In this document: positions 43,672 to 52,793 of the stretch, one piece after another
Layout of the letters: every line of letters starts with the position of its first letter
Numbering within the stretch: the first letter of the stretch is position 1
Assembly: GCF_030813715.1 (NCBI RefSeq)
Contig: NZ_JAUSUZ010000001.1
Coordinates: 2,108,001 to 2,172,000, forward strand
Direction: 5' to 3'
DNA: 64,000 bases
Source: Catenuloplanes indicus
GTDB taxonomy: Bacteria > Actinomycetota > Actinomycetes > Mycobacteriales > Micromonosporaceae
Made by a program: the position numbers and the translations under genes
The notes under the pieces: model-generated
The model's input: only the letters and a program-made list of their open reading frames with translations
Databases searched by the model: none
Told to the model about the DNA's origin: nothing

Positions 43672-44364
43672 ATGGCGCTCGTCGTACCGCCGGATGATTT
43701 TCTGGAATGGCAGCGGGCGCGGCACGCGCGGCTGACGGCACCACAGGGCAATCTCGCGCTGATCGAGACCCGGTGGGGTGCCGACGACCCGGACGCGGCC
43801 CTGGCCGGGCAGCGCGACACGGTGACCGCGACCCGGCTGCGCCGCACCGACCCGCTGACCGGCGAGACCGAGCGCGGCGTGCGGCTCTGGGACGCCGACT
43901 CCGCCGCGATCAACGCGTTCGACCACGTGGACCGCTTCGACTACGACCCGGCGTGGGTCCTCGAGGCCGCCTACACCGAGGTCCCCGGCGCCCGGAAGAT
44001 CCCGTTCGAACACATCAAGGACAACGGGGGTACGCGTGAGCTGGCCGTCCCCGGCGACATCGCGCTGACGCTGGACGGCCGCGACTACACGCTCAGCGCG
44101 TTCGACGACGGCGGCACGCTGCTGCTGGTCTTCGCGGACGCGCTCACCGGCAACGGCGTCTACGCACCCGGCCGGTTCCTGTCCGTGCCGCGCGAGCCGG
44201 GCGCGACCACGGTGACGCTCGACTTCAACCGTGCCTACGTGCCGCCGTGCGGGTTCTCCGCGCACTTCAACTGCCCGATGCCGCCGCCGCAGAACCGCCT
44301 GCACCTGCCGGTCCCGGCCGGCGAGAAGCTTCCCGTCTTCACCAACGGTTTCACCATTTACTAG
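43672..44364 (+). CDS. DUF1684 domain protein
   Basis: A 230-aa cytoplasmic protein of the DUF1684 family. ATG 43672 has GGGAGG about 10 bases upstream; a GTG at 43663 is less well placed. Family marks are FLEWQRARHARLTAPQGNLA, DALTGNGVYAPGRFL and DFNRAYVPPCGFSAHFNCPM with PPPQNRLHLPVPAGEK. The function of DUF1684 is not known. It heads an operon with a peptide-type ABC importer, 8 bases before the binding-protein gene, which suggests it handles or senses the imported substrate. Confidence 0.82.
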   Translation: MALVVPPDDFLEWQRARHARLTAPQGNLALIETRWGADDPDAALAGQRDTVTATRLRRTDPLTGETERGVRLWDADSAAINAFDHVDRFDYDPAWVLEAAYTEVPGARKIPFEHIKDNGGTRELAVPGDIALTLDGRDYTLSAFDDGGTLLLVFADALTGNGVYAPGRFLSVPREPGATTVTLDFNRAYVPPCGFSAHFNCPMPPPQNRLHLPVPAGEKLPVFTNGFTIY

Positions 44365-44372
44365 GAGTTCCA

Positions 44373-45863
44373 GTGAAAAGGGCTTGGATAGCCGTCGCGG
44401 CCGCCTCGGCGTTGCTGCTGTCGGCCTGCGGTGGCGGCGGGAACGACACCCCCGTCGACAGCGCGGCACAGACGATCAACATCGGTTCGGTCTACGAGCC
44501 GCAGAACCTGGACAACACCGCGGGCGGCGGCCAGGGCGTCACCGAGGCGCTGAACGGCAACGTCTACGAAGGACTGTTCACGCTCACCGACACCGGTACG
44601 GTCGAGCCGCTGCTGGCCACCGCGCACACCGCGAGCGAGGACGGGCTGACCTACACGTTCACGCTCGCCGACGGCGTGACGTTCCACTCCGGCAAGGCGT
44701 TGACCAGCGCGGACGTGAAGGCCAGCATCGAGCGGGTGACCGCGGAGACGTCGAAGTCCGCGCGCAAATCCAGCCTCGCGGTGGTCAAGGAGATCGCCAC
44801 GCCGGACGACAGGACGGTCACGGTGACGCTCTCCGCGCCGTCGATCTCGTTCGTCTACAACCTCAGCTACGTGTGGATCGTCAACACCGCCGCGGGCGAC
44901 CTGACCACGACCGCGGACGGCACCGGCCCGTACCGGCTCGGTGAGTGGAAGCGCGGCGCCACGCTGTCACTGACCCGCAACGACGCGTACTGGGGCACGA
45001 AGGCGAAGAACGCGGGCGCGGTCTTCCACTACTTCACGGACGCGACCGCGCTGAACAACGCGCTGCTCACCAACGCGGTGGACGTCGTGACCAGCGAGCA
45101 GTCCCCGGACGCGCTCGCGCAGTTCGAGTCCAACCCCCAATACAAGATCAACGAGGGTACGTCGACGACGAAGCTGCTGCTGGCGTTCAACGACCGGGTC
45201 GCGCCGTTCGACAAGGTGCAGGTGCGCAAGGCGGTCAGCGCCGCGATCGACAACGCGAAGCTGCTCAACTCCGTTTGGGGCGACTACGGCACGCTGATCG
45301 GCTCGATGGTCCCGCCCGGCGACCCGTGGTACGAGGACCTGACCGCGGTCAACGCCTACGACGTCGAGGCCGCCAAGCGCCTGCTCGCCGAGGGCGGCCA
45401 GCCGAACGGCTTCACGTTCACGCTGGACACGCCGAACTACGACCCGCACCCGACCGCGGCCACGTTCATCAAGAGCGAGCTCGCCAAGATCGGTGTCACC
45501 GTCGAGATCAACACGATCACGTCCGACGAGTGGTACACGAAGGTCTACCAGCAGCGCGACTTCCAGGCCACGATGCAGGAGCACGTCAACGACCGCGACG
45601 TGGTCTGGTACGGCAACCCGGACTTCTACTGGGGCTACGCCAACGCTACGGTGACCGACCTGGTGAAGCAGGCCGAGGCGGCGAAGACCGAGGCCGCGCA
45701 GGCGGATCTGCTGAAGCAGGCGAACAAGATCATCGCGGAGGAGGCGGCCAGCGACTGGCTGTACCTCTACCCGCAGATCGTGGTCGCCTCCGCCGACCTC
45801 TCCGGCTACCCGCTCAACGGCCGCAACTCGCAGTTCTTCGTGTACGACATCGTGAAGAGCTGA
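44373..45863 (+). CDS. Peptide/nickel-type ABC substrate-binding lipoprotein (SBP_bac_5)
   Basis: A 496-aa lipoprotein. GTG 44373 follows AGGAG by 6 bases. The signal ends in LLLSAC (lipobox). Family motifs are INIGSVYEPQNLDNTAGGGQ, LTYTFTLADGVTFHSGKALT with SADVKASIERV, GTGPYRLGEWKRGATLSLTR, and the C-terminal DWLYLYPQIVVASADLSGYP. It captures an oligopeptide, nickel chelate or similar compound for the permease pair encoded next. Confidence 0.93.
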   Translation: MKRAWIAVAAASALLLSACGGGGNDTPVDSAAQTINIGSVYEPQNLDNTAGGGQGVTEALNGNVYEGLFTLTDTGTVEPLLATAHTASEDGLTYTFTLADGVTFHSGKALTSADVKASIERVTAETSKSARKSSLAVVKEIATPDDRTVTVTLSAPSISFVYNLSYVWIVNTAAGDLTTTADGTGPYRLGEWKRGATLSLTRNDAYWGTKAKNAGAVFHYFTDATALNNALLTNAVDVVTSEQSPDALAQFESNPQYKINEGTSTTKLLLAFNDRVAPFDKVQVRKAVSAAIDNAKLLNSVWGDYGTLIGSMVPPGDPWYEDLTAVNAYDVEAAKRLLAEGGQPNGFTFTLDTPNYDPHPTAATFIKSELAKIGVTVEINTITSDEWYTKVYQQRDFQATMQEHVNDRDVVWYGNPDFYWGYANATVTDLVKQAEAAKTEAAQADLLKQANKIIAEEAASDWLYLYPQIVVASADLSGYPLNGRNSQFFVYDIVKS

Positions 45864-45875
45864 GTTCCGCAAATC

Positions 45876-46829
45876 ATGATCACCTACCTGGTACGCCGGA
45901 CCGCGCTGCTGCTGGCATCGCTGTCCCTCGCCAGCGTGGTGCTGTTCCTCCTGCTCCGGTTCCTGCCGGGCGACCCGGTCAACGCGCTGCTCTCCGTGGG
46001 AGCGACCGACGCGCAGATCGAGGCCGCCCGGCACCAACTGGGCACGAACGAACCGGTGGCCGCGCAGTTCGTCTCCTGGCTCGGTGACGCCGTCACCCTC
46101 GACCTCGGCCGGTCGCTGATCAGCAACCTGGAGGTCGGGCCGGAGATCGCCGCGCGGCTGCCGGTGACCGTGCCGCTCACGCTCGCCGGCTTCGTGCTGG
46201 CCGTGCTGATCGCGGTCCCGATCGGATTCCTCGCCGCCTACCGCGCGGAGAAGTGGGACGGCCCGCTGCTCAACGGCGTCGCCCAGCTCGGGCTGGCCGT
46301 ACCCGCGTTCTGGCTCGGTCTGCTGCTCGTCACGATCTTCGCGCTGAACCTGCGCGCACTCCCGGCCGGCGGCTTCCCGGCCGGCGGCTGGTCCGACCCG
46401 GCCGCGGCCATGACCGCGCTGGTCCTGCCGGTCCTCACGATCGCGCTGGTCATGTCCGCGTCGCTGATCCGGTACGTACGCGCGGCCACGCTCGACGTGC
46501 TCGGCAGCGACTTCCTGCGCACCGCCCGCGCGCTCGGCTCGTCACTGCCCGCCGCGATGTGGCGACACGGCCTGCGCAACGCGGCAGCCCCGGTCATCGC
46601 GGTCCTCGCGATCGAGCTGGCCACCACGTTCCTCGGCGCGGTCGTGATCGAGAGCGTGTTCGCGCTGCCCGGTCTCGGCTCCATGCTCACCCGCGCGATC
46701 GCCCAGCGCGACTACCCGGTCATCCAGGGGGTCATGCTGGTCAGCACGTTCGCGGTACTGGCCGTCGGCTTCCTCGGCGACGTCGCCCAGCGCGTCGCCG
46801 ACCCACGCCTGCTGCGGAGCCGGTCATGA
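45876..46829 (+). CDS. ABC importer permease (DppB/OppB type)
   Basis: A 317-aa inner-membrane permease with six helices. MITYLVRRTALLLASLSLAS, VVLFLLLRFLPGDPVNALLS give the typical DppB start (RFLPGDP). The EAA loop is FLRTARALGSSLPAAMWRHG with LRNAAAPVIAVLAI, which couples to the ATPases. It begins 12 bases after the binding-protein stop and its own stop overlaps the next start. Confidence 0.93.
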   Translation: MITYLVRRTALLLASLSLASVVLFLLLRFLPGDPVNALLSVGATDAQIEAARHQLGTNEPVAAQFVSWLGDAVTLDLGRSLISNLEVGPEIAARLPVTVPLTLAGFVLAVLIAVPIGFLAAYRAEKWDGPLLNGVAQLGLAVPAFWLGLLLVTIFALNLRALPAGGFPAGGWSDPAAAMTALVLPVLTIALVMSASLIRYVRAATLDVLGSDFLRTARALGSSLPAAMWRHGLRNAAAPVIAVLAIELATTFLGAVVIESVFALPGLGSMLTRAIAQRDYPVIQGVMLVSTFAVLAVGFLGDVAQRVADPRLLRSRS

Positions 46830-47635
46830 GGCGCCTGCACCTGCTTACCGGACTCGTCCTGATCGGCGTGATCGGCGGCGCGGTGCTGCTGTCGTACCTG
46901 TGGCTGCCGTACGCCCCGGACGACACCACCGGCGGCCGGCTGTCCCCGCCGTCCGGCGACCACTGGCTCGGCACCGACAAGCTCGGCCGCGACGTGTTCA
47001 CCCAGCTGCTGATCGGCGGCCGGATCGCGATCGGCACCGCACTCGGCGCGGTCACGGTCGGCGGCGTCCTCGGCGTCCTCTTCGGACTGCTGGCCGGTTT
47101 CGCGTCCCGTTGGCTCGACGACGCGGTCGCGGTCACGCTGGACATCCTGATCGCGTTCCCGACACTGCTGCTGGCCATGCTGATCGTGGCCGGGTTCGGC
47201 GCGTCCCTCGGCGCCGCCGTCCTCGCGATCGGCCTGGCCATGGCCGCGATCGTGGCCCGGCTGACCCGCATCCTGGTCAAGCAGGTGCTGTCCCGTGACT
47301 ACATCACCGCCGCCCGCATCTCCGGCGTATCGTGGCCGCGGATCGTGATCACCCACGTCCTGCCGAACATCTGGCCGGTCGTGCTGGTCAACCTGGCGCT
47401 CCAGGCCGGCCTCGCGGTCCTGGCCGAGGCGTCACTGTCCTACCTCGGCCTCGGCACCCCGCCGCCGAACGCGTCCTGGGGCCGCCTCCTCTTCGAGGCC
47501 CAGGCCACCGTGCTCACCGCCCCGACCGCCGCGATCGCCCCCGGCCTGGCCCTGGTCGCCCTGGTCATCGGCATCAACCTGACCGCCGACGGCCTCCGCG
47601 ACCTCGCCGACCCCACCCGCCGGAGATCCCGATGA
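46826..47635 (+). CDS. ABC importer permease (DppC/OppC type)
   Basis: A 269-aa permease, partner of the preceding one. ATG 46826 overlaps the upstream TGA. The DppC hallmark HWLGTDKLGRDVFTQLLIGG is at about 45-65; the EAA loop is YITAARISGVSWPRIVITHV with LPNIWPVVLV. Five to six hydrophobic helices are seen. The end overlaps the ATPase start (ATGA). Confidence 0.93.
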   Translation: MRRLHLLTGLVLIGVIGGAVLLSYLWLPYAPDDTTGGRLSPPSGDHWLGTDKLGRDVFTQLLIGGRIAIGTALGAVTVGGVLGVLFGLLAGFASRWLDDAVAVTLDILIAFPTLLLAMLIVAGFGASLGAAVLAIGLAMAAIVARLTRILVKQVLSRDYITAARISGVSWPRIVITHVLPNIWPVVLVNLALQAGLAVLAEASLSYLGLGTPPPNASWGRLLFEAQATVLTAPTAAIAPGLALVALVIGINLTADGLRDLADPTRRRSR

Positions 47636-48897
47636 CCGCGCTGCTGTCCGTCTCCGGCCTGACCGTCCGCAGCGGCGGCCACGAACTCGTGCACGACGTG
47701 TCGTTCGAGGTCGCGCCGGGCGCGCGGGTCGGGCTGATCGGCGAATCGGGCTCCGGCAAGTCGCTGACCGCGCTCGCGGTCACCGGCCTCCTCCCACCGG
47801 GCCTGACCGCCACCGGTTCCGCGCTCCTCGACGGCTCCGCCGACAGTGCCGCGCACCCGGTGGCCACCGGCCGGCCGGCGGCCACCGGCACCGGCGCAGC
47901 AACCGTCGCCGGCCGTGCGGCGAGCGGCACCGCGCGGGGCGCCGCGGCGGACGGCCGCTCGACCCGCGGTGCGGCGAGCGCCACCGCGGGTCGTGGCGCG
48001 GCCGTGATCGACATGGTCGGCACGCCGGAGCGGCAACGGATCCGGGCTCGTGGTGGCGTCGCGGCCGTGGTGTTCCAGGAGCCGCTGACCGCGCTGGATC
48101 CGCTGATGCGGGTCGGGAAGCAGATCGCGGAACCGTTGCGGCGCTGGCGGAAGCTACGCGGCCCGGCGCTGGACGCGGCGGTCACGGCCGCGCTCGACGA
48201 GGTGCGGCTGCCCGCGGACGCGGCCCGGTCCTTCCCGCACGAACTGTCCGGCGGGCAGCGGCAGCGGGTGGCGATCGCGATGGCGCTGGCCTGCCGGCCG
48301 CGGTTGCTGATCGCCGACGAGCCGACCACCGCGCTGGACGTGACCGTGCAGGCGGAAATCCTCGGCCTGCTCGACGGCCTGGTCCGCGACCGCGGCATGG
48401 CGCTGCTGTTCATCACACACGACCTGCCGGTCGCGGCCCGCGTCGCCGACCACCTGCTGGTACTGCGCGACGGCCGGGTGGTCGAGTCCGGCCCGGCCGC
48501 GACCGTGATCGGCTCGCCGTCCCACGACTACACCCGCATGCTGGTCGCCGGCGCCCGCCGTTTCGACGCGGCCCTCGCCCTCGCGACATCACCCACCACC
48601 GCCGATCCCACGGCCTCGCCGGCCACCGCCGATCCCGCGGCCGCCGGTCTTGCGCCATCACCGGGCACCACGGGTCCTGCGGCACCGTCTGCTTCCGCCG
48701 GCCGCGCGGGGGGTTCCGGCGGCGGTGCCGAGTCGGGGCCGGGAGGCGGCACCGCGGCTGATCGGGATGGGGATGCCGGGTCCGCGGAGCGCTCGGAACC
48801 GGCCGGAAGCGGTGCCGCGTCCGGCGGCGGTGCCGGGGCGGTCATCGCCTTCGACGAAGGCGTTCGCAAGAGCAGCGACGGGGATGCGCATGACTGA
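47632..48897 (+). CDS. ABC importer ATPase (DppD type) with low-complexity insertions
   Basis: A 421-aa ATPase. Walker A is LIGESGSGKSLTALAVTGLL, Q-loop VVFQEPLTALDPLMRVGK, signature ELSGGQRQRVAIAMALA, Walker B RLLIADEPTTALDVTV and H-loop LLFITHDLPVAARVADH: a complete engine. Two oddities: about 50 extra residues rich in Ala, Thr and Gly sit between Walker A and the Q-loop, and the last 100 residues are an Ala/Pro/Ser/Gly tail in place of the usual oligopeptide-type C-terminal motif. Both have the same base composition and codon bias as the rest, so they look like in-frame expansions, not frameshifts. Confidence 0.9.
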   Translation: MTALLSVSGLTVRSGGHELVHDVSFEVAPGARVGLIGESGSGKSLTALAVTGLLPPGLTATGSALLDGSADSAAHPVATGRPAATGTGAATVAGRAASGTARGAAADGRSTRGAASATAGRGAAVIDMVGTPERQRIRARGGVAAVVFQEPLTALDPLMRVGKQIAEPLRRWRKLRGPALDAAVTAALDEVRLPADAARSFPHELSGGQRQRVAIAMALACRPRLLIADEPTTALDVTVQAEILGLLDGLVRDRGMALLFITHDLPVAARVADHLLVLRDGRVVESGPAATVIGSPSHDYTRMLVAGARRFDAALALATSPTTADPTASPATADPAAAGLAPSPGTTGPAAPSASAGRAGGSGGGAESGPGGGTAADRDGDAGSAERSEPAGSGAASGGGAGAVIAFDEGVRKSSDGDAHD

Positions 48898-49645
48898 GCC
48901 GATCATCGAGGCTGCCGCGGCCGGATTCGCCTACCGGGCCGGGGTGCCGGCGCTCAGCGACGTGTCGCTGGCTGTCCATCGAGGGCGGAGCGTGGCGCTG
49001 GTCGGTGAGTCGGGGGCGGGGAAGACCACGTTGCTGCGGCTGTTGCTGGGGCTGGCGCGGCCGACGTCCGGGGAGGTCCGGTTCGACGGGGTGCCGCTGC
49101 ACCGTGGGCGGCTGCGGGACTATCGGCGCAGCGTGCAGACCGTGTTCCAGGATCCGTACTCGTCGCTGGATCCGCGGCAGCGCGTCGACCGGATCGTGGC
49201 GGAGCCGTTGCGCGGGCTGGGTGTGGCGACCGGGCGGGCGGAGATCGGTGGCCGGGTCGCGGAGGCGCTCGAGTCGGTCGGCCTGCCGTCCGACGCCGCG
49301 TCCCGCTATCCGCACGAGTTCTCCGGCGGACAGCGGCAGCGGATCGCGATCGCTCGCGCCATCGTCTGCCACCCGCGCGTGCTGCTGGCCGACGAGCCGG
49401 TCAGCGCGCTCGACCTGACCACCCGCGTGAAGATCATCGACCTGCTGGCCGAGCTGTGCGCCACCCGCGACCTGACGCTGCTGCTGGTCTCCCACGATCT
49501 CGGCGTGGTCGCCACGCTCTGCGCGCACACGGCCGTGCTGGAACGCGGCCGCATCGTCGAACAGGGCGACACCACCGCCGTCCTCGGCGCACCGTCCCAC
49601 CCGTACACCCAGCGTCTCCTGAGCAGCGTGCCCCGCCTGCCATGA
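48890..49645 (+). CDS. ABC importer ATPase (DppF type)
   Basis: A 251-aa ATPase that pairs with the preceding one. ATG 48890 overlaps its 3' end by 8 bases and follows GGGG by 6. Walker A is LVGESGAGKTTLLRLLLGLA, Q-loop VFQDPYSSLDPRQRV, signature EFSGGQRQRIAIARAI, Walker B VLLADEPVSALDLTTRV, H-loop LLLVSHDLGVVATLCAHT. It is shorter than most DppF proteins because it ends soon after SHPYTQRLLSSVPRLP. Last gene of the importer operon. Confidence 0.93.
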   Translation: MTEPIIEAAAAGFAYRAGVPALSDVSLAVHRGRSVALVGESGAGKTTLLRLLLGLARPTSGEVRFDGVPLHRGRLRDYRRSVQTVFQDPYSSLDPRQRVDRIVAEPLRGLGVATGRAEIGGRVAEALESVGLPSDAASRYPHEFSGGQRQRIAIARAIVCHPRVLLADEPVSALDLTTRVKIIDLLAELCATRDLTLLLVSHDLGVVATLCAHTAVLERGRIVEQGDTTAVLGAPSHPYTQRLLSSVPRLP

Positions 49646-50056
49646 ACACCCCCACGGCGGCCCGCCCGGGCTTCATGCGGCGCGGGCCGGATATAGCCCT
49701 AATGCGTATATGTCGGTTTCGCGCTCGGGTGTGACGCGAGACGCTCCGGCAGCGAGATGCGCAGGGCCGCGGCGCTCGCGACAGCAAAGCGCTCACGGCA
49801 CCGGCCCACGCGAAAGCCGCTACCCACGAAGCCACCCGCGCGCGCATATCCGCAACCCGGGCGCGGCGGCAAAGCCCGCGGCCGCAACCCGCACGTGGCG
49901 GCGACCCGCGCGCGGCAACCGCACGGGCGGCGAAGCCCGCGTGGCCGGCCGGGTCTGTCGCCGCGAGCCGGCCGAGGCACCGCGCCGCAACCCGCGGAGT
50001 CCGCGGAGTCCGCCGTGCCGGATGCCGTCCAAGCCGGTGCCGGCCAAAGCGGAACC
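49646..50056. other. Intergenic, imperfect GC-rich repeats, no gene
   Basis: This 411-base stretch separates convergent genes. Around 49690-49720 lies an AT-rich patch (ATATAGCCCTAATGCGTATA) unlike its surroundings, and at 49860-49950 short units such as GGCAAAGCCCGCG and GGCGAAGCCCGCG recur imperfectly. No frame has a start with a ribosome site or a recognised domain. Confidence 0.5.
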
Positions 50057-51421
50057 TCAGCCCGCCCGGATGGCCACCACACCCGGTTCGGAGCCGGCCT
50101 GGTGCTGGAGGCGTTCGAACATGCCCGGGACCGTCCAGCTCACGTCGAACCACGGCGTGGCACTCGTGCAGCCGATGGACAGCGTGGTGGTGCCCGCGCG
50201 GCTGTCGGCGCCGCGCCAGAGCGGGCTGCCGCCGGCCCGGCCGATCGCGGCCTGGATCAGGTTGCGCTGGTCCTCCGTGGCGGCCGGGGAGACGTACACC
50301 TGGGCCGTGGTGCTGTCCGGGGCGGCGGCCGCCGGTGCCGGGATGCCGCACGGGCCGAGCGCACCGGCCACCCACACCGCACCGCCCGCGACCAGCGCCG
50401 TCGTCGCGCCGGCCAGCCAGCGGCGGGGATGCCGGGCGACGAACGCGAACGGGAACGGCCGCCGGCACGCGGCGACCAGCAGCGCACCCAGGGTCAGAAA
50501 GATCAGCAGGTACGTCGGCCCGGCCGCGAAGTCGTACACCAGTGGCTGCCAGAACGGGATCACCGGCGGGTAGCCCGGCTCCGGGCCGGACCACCAGATC
50601 GTCACGCCCTGCCACCCGAACAGCAGCACCGGCGGCAGCGGCAGCACCCAGAACATCGCGAGCGGCCCGATCGGGGCGTCGCCGTGTTCGGTGCGCCGGC
50701 TGACCCAGCCGAACGCGAGGAACGCGACGATCACACCGGCCAGCGCGCCGGGCAGCGCGGCCCACCGCATCCACTCCGGCGCGGCGCGGCTCAGCGAGTA
50801 GGAGACGCTGCCGTCCGAGTCGTAGGCGGGAAGGTCCGGCCAGTAGTGGGTGGCGAACTCGAGCACCAGGCCGTCGCGCCGGGCCCAGAAACCGGGGTCG
50901 GCCGGCTCGCCCGGGATGGCCACGAGGTCGTGAACGGTCCAGCCCGCCGCGGTGAGCCGCTCGCGCGCGCCCGCGGTGTAAGCAGCCACGTCGCGGGTCG
51001 CGTCGGTGTGCTCGACGACGTATGTCACGTAGCCGTGGATCGGCCCGCCCTCGGCGTCCGGCGCGGACACGAAGTCGGGCACGTCGCCGCCGCCGTAGAC
51101 GTGCAGGCCGGGGAAGACGAGGTCGTTGAGCGCGGCGGCCCGGTCACCGCCGGGCAGCGCGGGCACGGCCAGCCACGCGACCCGGGTCGAGGCGACCGCG
51201 CCGGCGAACGCGCCAAGGATCATCACGAGCACCGCCAACGGTACGACCAGTGGGTTCTTCGGCCGCCCGAGCCGGGCCCGGGCGCCGTGCCACAGGATGT
51301 CGGCGGCCTCCCGCACGCCCAGCCGCGCCCCGGACTCGGCCAGCGTGTCCAGCAGCTCCTCGCGGCGCGGCCCGGGCGGGAACGCGAGCGCGGCGAGCCG
51401 GTGCGGCAGCGGCGGCGTCAC
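50057..51421 (-). CDS. Membrane protein controlled by PadR
   Basis: A 454-aa protein; GTG 51421 overlaps the padR stop (GTGA). The N-terminus (LAALAFPPGPRREELLDTLA, VREAADILWHGARARLGRP) is a short cytoplasmic helical region like those in other membrane proteins coupled to PadR. It has about five hydrophobic helices: PLAVLVMILGAFAGAVAS, ALPGALAGVIVAFLAFGWV, PLAMFWVLPLPPVLLFGW, AGPTYLLIFLTLGALLVAAC and LAGATTALVAGGAVWVAGAL. Two long loops appear to be external (about 85-215 and the 90-residue C-terminus). I recognise no transport or enzymatic motif. Confidence 0.75.
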   Translation of the reverse strand: MTPPLPHRLAALAFPPGPRREELLDTLAESGARLGVREAADILWHGARARLGRPKNPLVVPLAVLVMILGAFAGAVASTRVAWLAVPALPGGDRAAALNDLVFPGLHVYGGGDVPDFVSAPDAEGGPIHGYVTYVVEHTDATRDVAAYTAGARERLTAAGWTVHDLVAIPGEPADPGFWARRDGLVLEFATHYWPDLPAYDSDGSVSYSLSRAAPEWMRWAALPGALAGVIVAFLAFGWVSRRTEHGDAPIGPLAMFWVLPLPPVLLFGWQGVTIWWSGPEPGYPPVIPFWQPLVYDFAAGPTYLLIFLTLGALLVAACRRPFPFAFVARHPRRWLAGATTALVAGGAVWVAGALGPCGIPAPAAAAPDSTTAQVYVSPAATEDQRNLIQAAIGRAGGSPLWRGADSRAGTTTLSIGCTSATPWFDVSWTVPGMFERLQHQAGSEPGVVAIRAG

Positions 51422-51756
51422 CAGGCGATCCGGTGCGCGTGGCCGAGCCGGCGGCGGGCCGCGAGCTGCGCGGCGGCGGCCTCGGCGGCGCGGCGCAGAC
51501 GCTCGCTCTCCGCCTCGAGCGCGGCCTCGCCGTCACCGGTCAGCCGGTAGTAGCGCCGGTTGCGGCCGCCGACCAGCTCGTCGCGGTCGACCGCGATCAG
51601 CCCGTCGGCGGCGAGCCGGTCCAGCGCGCCGTAGAGCGTGCCGGCCAGCAGCCGGACCTTACCGTCGGAGAGTCGCTGCACCTCGCGGATGACGCCGTAC
51701 CCGTGCCGGGGTGTGTCGGCGAGCGCGGAGAGGATCCACAGCGTGGCTTCGTGCAT
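51418..51756 (-). CDS. PadR-family transcriptional regulator
   Basis: A 112-aa repressor. The winged helix is MHEATLWILSALADTPRHGY, GVIREVQRLSDGKVRLLAGT and LYGALDRLAADGLIAVDRDE, with RNRRYYRLTGDGEAAL as the wing. ATG 51756 is preferred to 51765: TATATT at 51764-51769 is a strong -10 that would start the message at 51756-51757, so it is probably leaderless. A perfect inverted repeat just upstream is the likely operator. The downstream membrane protein is the target. Confidence 0.9.
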   Translation of the reverse strand: MHEATLWILSALADTPRHGYGVIREVQRLSDGKVRLLAGTLYGALDRLAADGLIAVDRDELVGGRNRRYYRLTGDGEAALEAESERLRRAAEAAAAQLAARRRLGHAHRIAW

Positions 51757-51763
51757 GCGGCCC

Positions 51764-51806
51764 AATATAAAGACCTTCTGAATATCAGGGCAAGAAGATA
51801 TTCAGA
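51764..51806 (-). promoter_or_regulatory. padR promoter and operator
   Basis: TCTGAATATC (51777-51786) and GATATTCAGA (51797-51806) form perfect 10-base arms with a 10-base spacer. TATATT (minus strand, 51764-51769) next to it is the -10. PadR sites commonly are AT-rich inverted repeats of this size, so autorepression is likely. Confidence 0.65.
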
Positions 51807-51866
51807 GCCTCTGACTATGGTGTGGCCGTCCCGGCAGGAACCGGGCCGGCGAGGCAGGATGGACCG

Positions 51867-52775
51867 ATGAGCGGAACCACGATCATCAGCGTCGTCCTGG
51901 CGCTCCTGACGGTGCTGGTCGCGTTCGGCGCGGTCGCGGCCGGCCGCCCGGCCGCGCGACGGCTGCGCCGGGTGCAGCGCGGCCGGAACGCGCTCGACTG
52001 GGTGCTCGCCCGCGTCCCGCCGAGCCTGCTGGTCGCGACGGCCGGGCTGCTGCTGGTCGCGACGCTGCTCAACGTGTTCCTGGAGATCATGGACGCGGTA
52101 CTGGAGGGCGACGACCTGACCGTGATCGACCGCCCGGTCGTGGCCTGGGTCGCGGAACAGCGCGAGGCCTGGCGGGACACGCTCGTGATCAGCCTGACCG
52201 ACATCGGCGGCAAGATCGGGCTCACGTTGCTGCTGGCCGCGGCCGCGATCACGGTGGCGGTGCGGCTGCGCGCGGTGCGCCCCGCGCTGATCGCGGCACT
52301 GGCCGGTGGCGGCGGCGCGATGCTGGTCACCGGCATCAAGGCGCTGATCGCCCGGGACCGGCCGGACCCGCTGCTGCGCGCGGTCGTGGAGGACGGCTTC
52401 TCGTTCCCGTCCGGGCACGCGACCACGTCCATGGTGGTCCTCGGCACGGTCGCCTGGCTGGTCTGCATGGCCACCGCGTCGCACACGGTCCGCGCGACCG
52501 CGTGGGTCGCCGCCGGCCTGCTCGTCGCCGGGATCGGGCTGTCCCGCGTCTACCTCGGCGTGCACTACCCGACGGACGTGCTGGCCGGCTGGATCCTGGG
52601 CGCGGCCTGGCTGGCCACGGTCGCGTTCGCGGACCGGCTGCCCGCGTTGCGGCTGCGGCTCGACGGCCCGGCGCCGCTGGCCCGCCACCCGCGCGCGGTG
52701 CTGATCGCGACCACGGTGCTGGGCTTCGCGCTGATCCTGGCCGCGGTCTGGTTCATGGCGTCCGTCGAGGACTGA
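51867..52775 (+). CDS. PAP2-family membrane phosphatase
   Basis: A 302-aa integral membrane phosphatase (phosphatidic acid, undecaprenyl-diphosphate or similar substrate). All three catalytic motifs are present: KALIARDRPDP (KxxxxxxRP), SFPSGHATTS (PSGH), and SRVYLGVHYPTDVLAG (SRxxxxxHxxxD). Six hydrophobic helices surround them, for example LLVATAGLLLVATLLNVFL and IGLTLLLAAAAITVAVRL. ATG 51867 follows GGCAGGA. It is single, divergent from padR, with a terminator after it. Confidence 0.92.
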   Translation: MSGTTIISVVLALLTVLVAFGAVAAGRPAARRLRRVQRGRNALDWVLARVPPSLLVATAGLLLVATLLNVFLEIMDAVLEGDDLTVIDRPVVAWVAEQREAWRDTLVISLTDIGGKIGLTLLLAAAAITVAVRLRAVRPALIAALAGGGGAMLVTGIKALIARDRPDPLLRAVVEDGFSFPSGHATTSMVVLGTVAWLVCMATASHTVRATAWVAAGLLVAGIGLSRVYLGVHYPTDVLAGWILGAAWLATVAFADRLPALRLRLDGPAPLARHPRAVLIATTVLGFALILAAVWFMASVED

Positions 52776-52793
52776 CCACATACGCAGCGTCAC

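Noticed and set aside
49850-49960. Repeated GCAAAGCCCGCG-like units as a CRISPR or tandem array
   Set aside because: Units are imperfect, differ in spacing and have no conserved spacer length.
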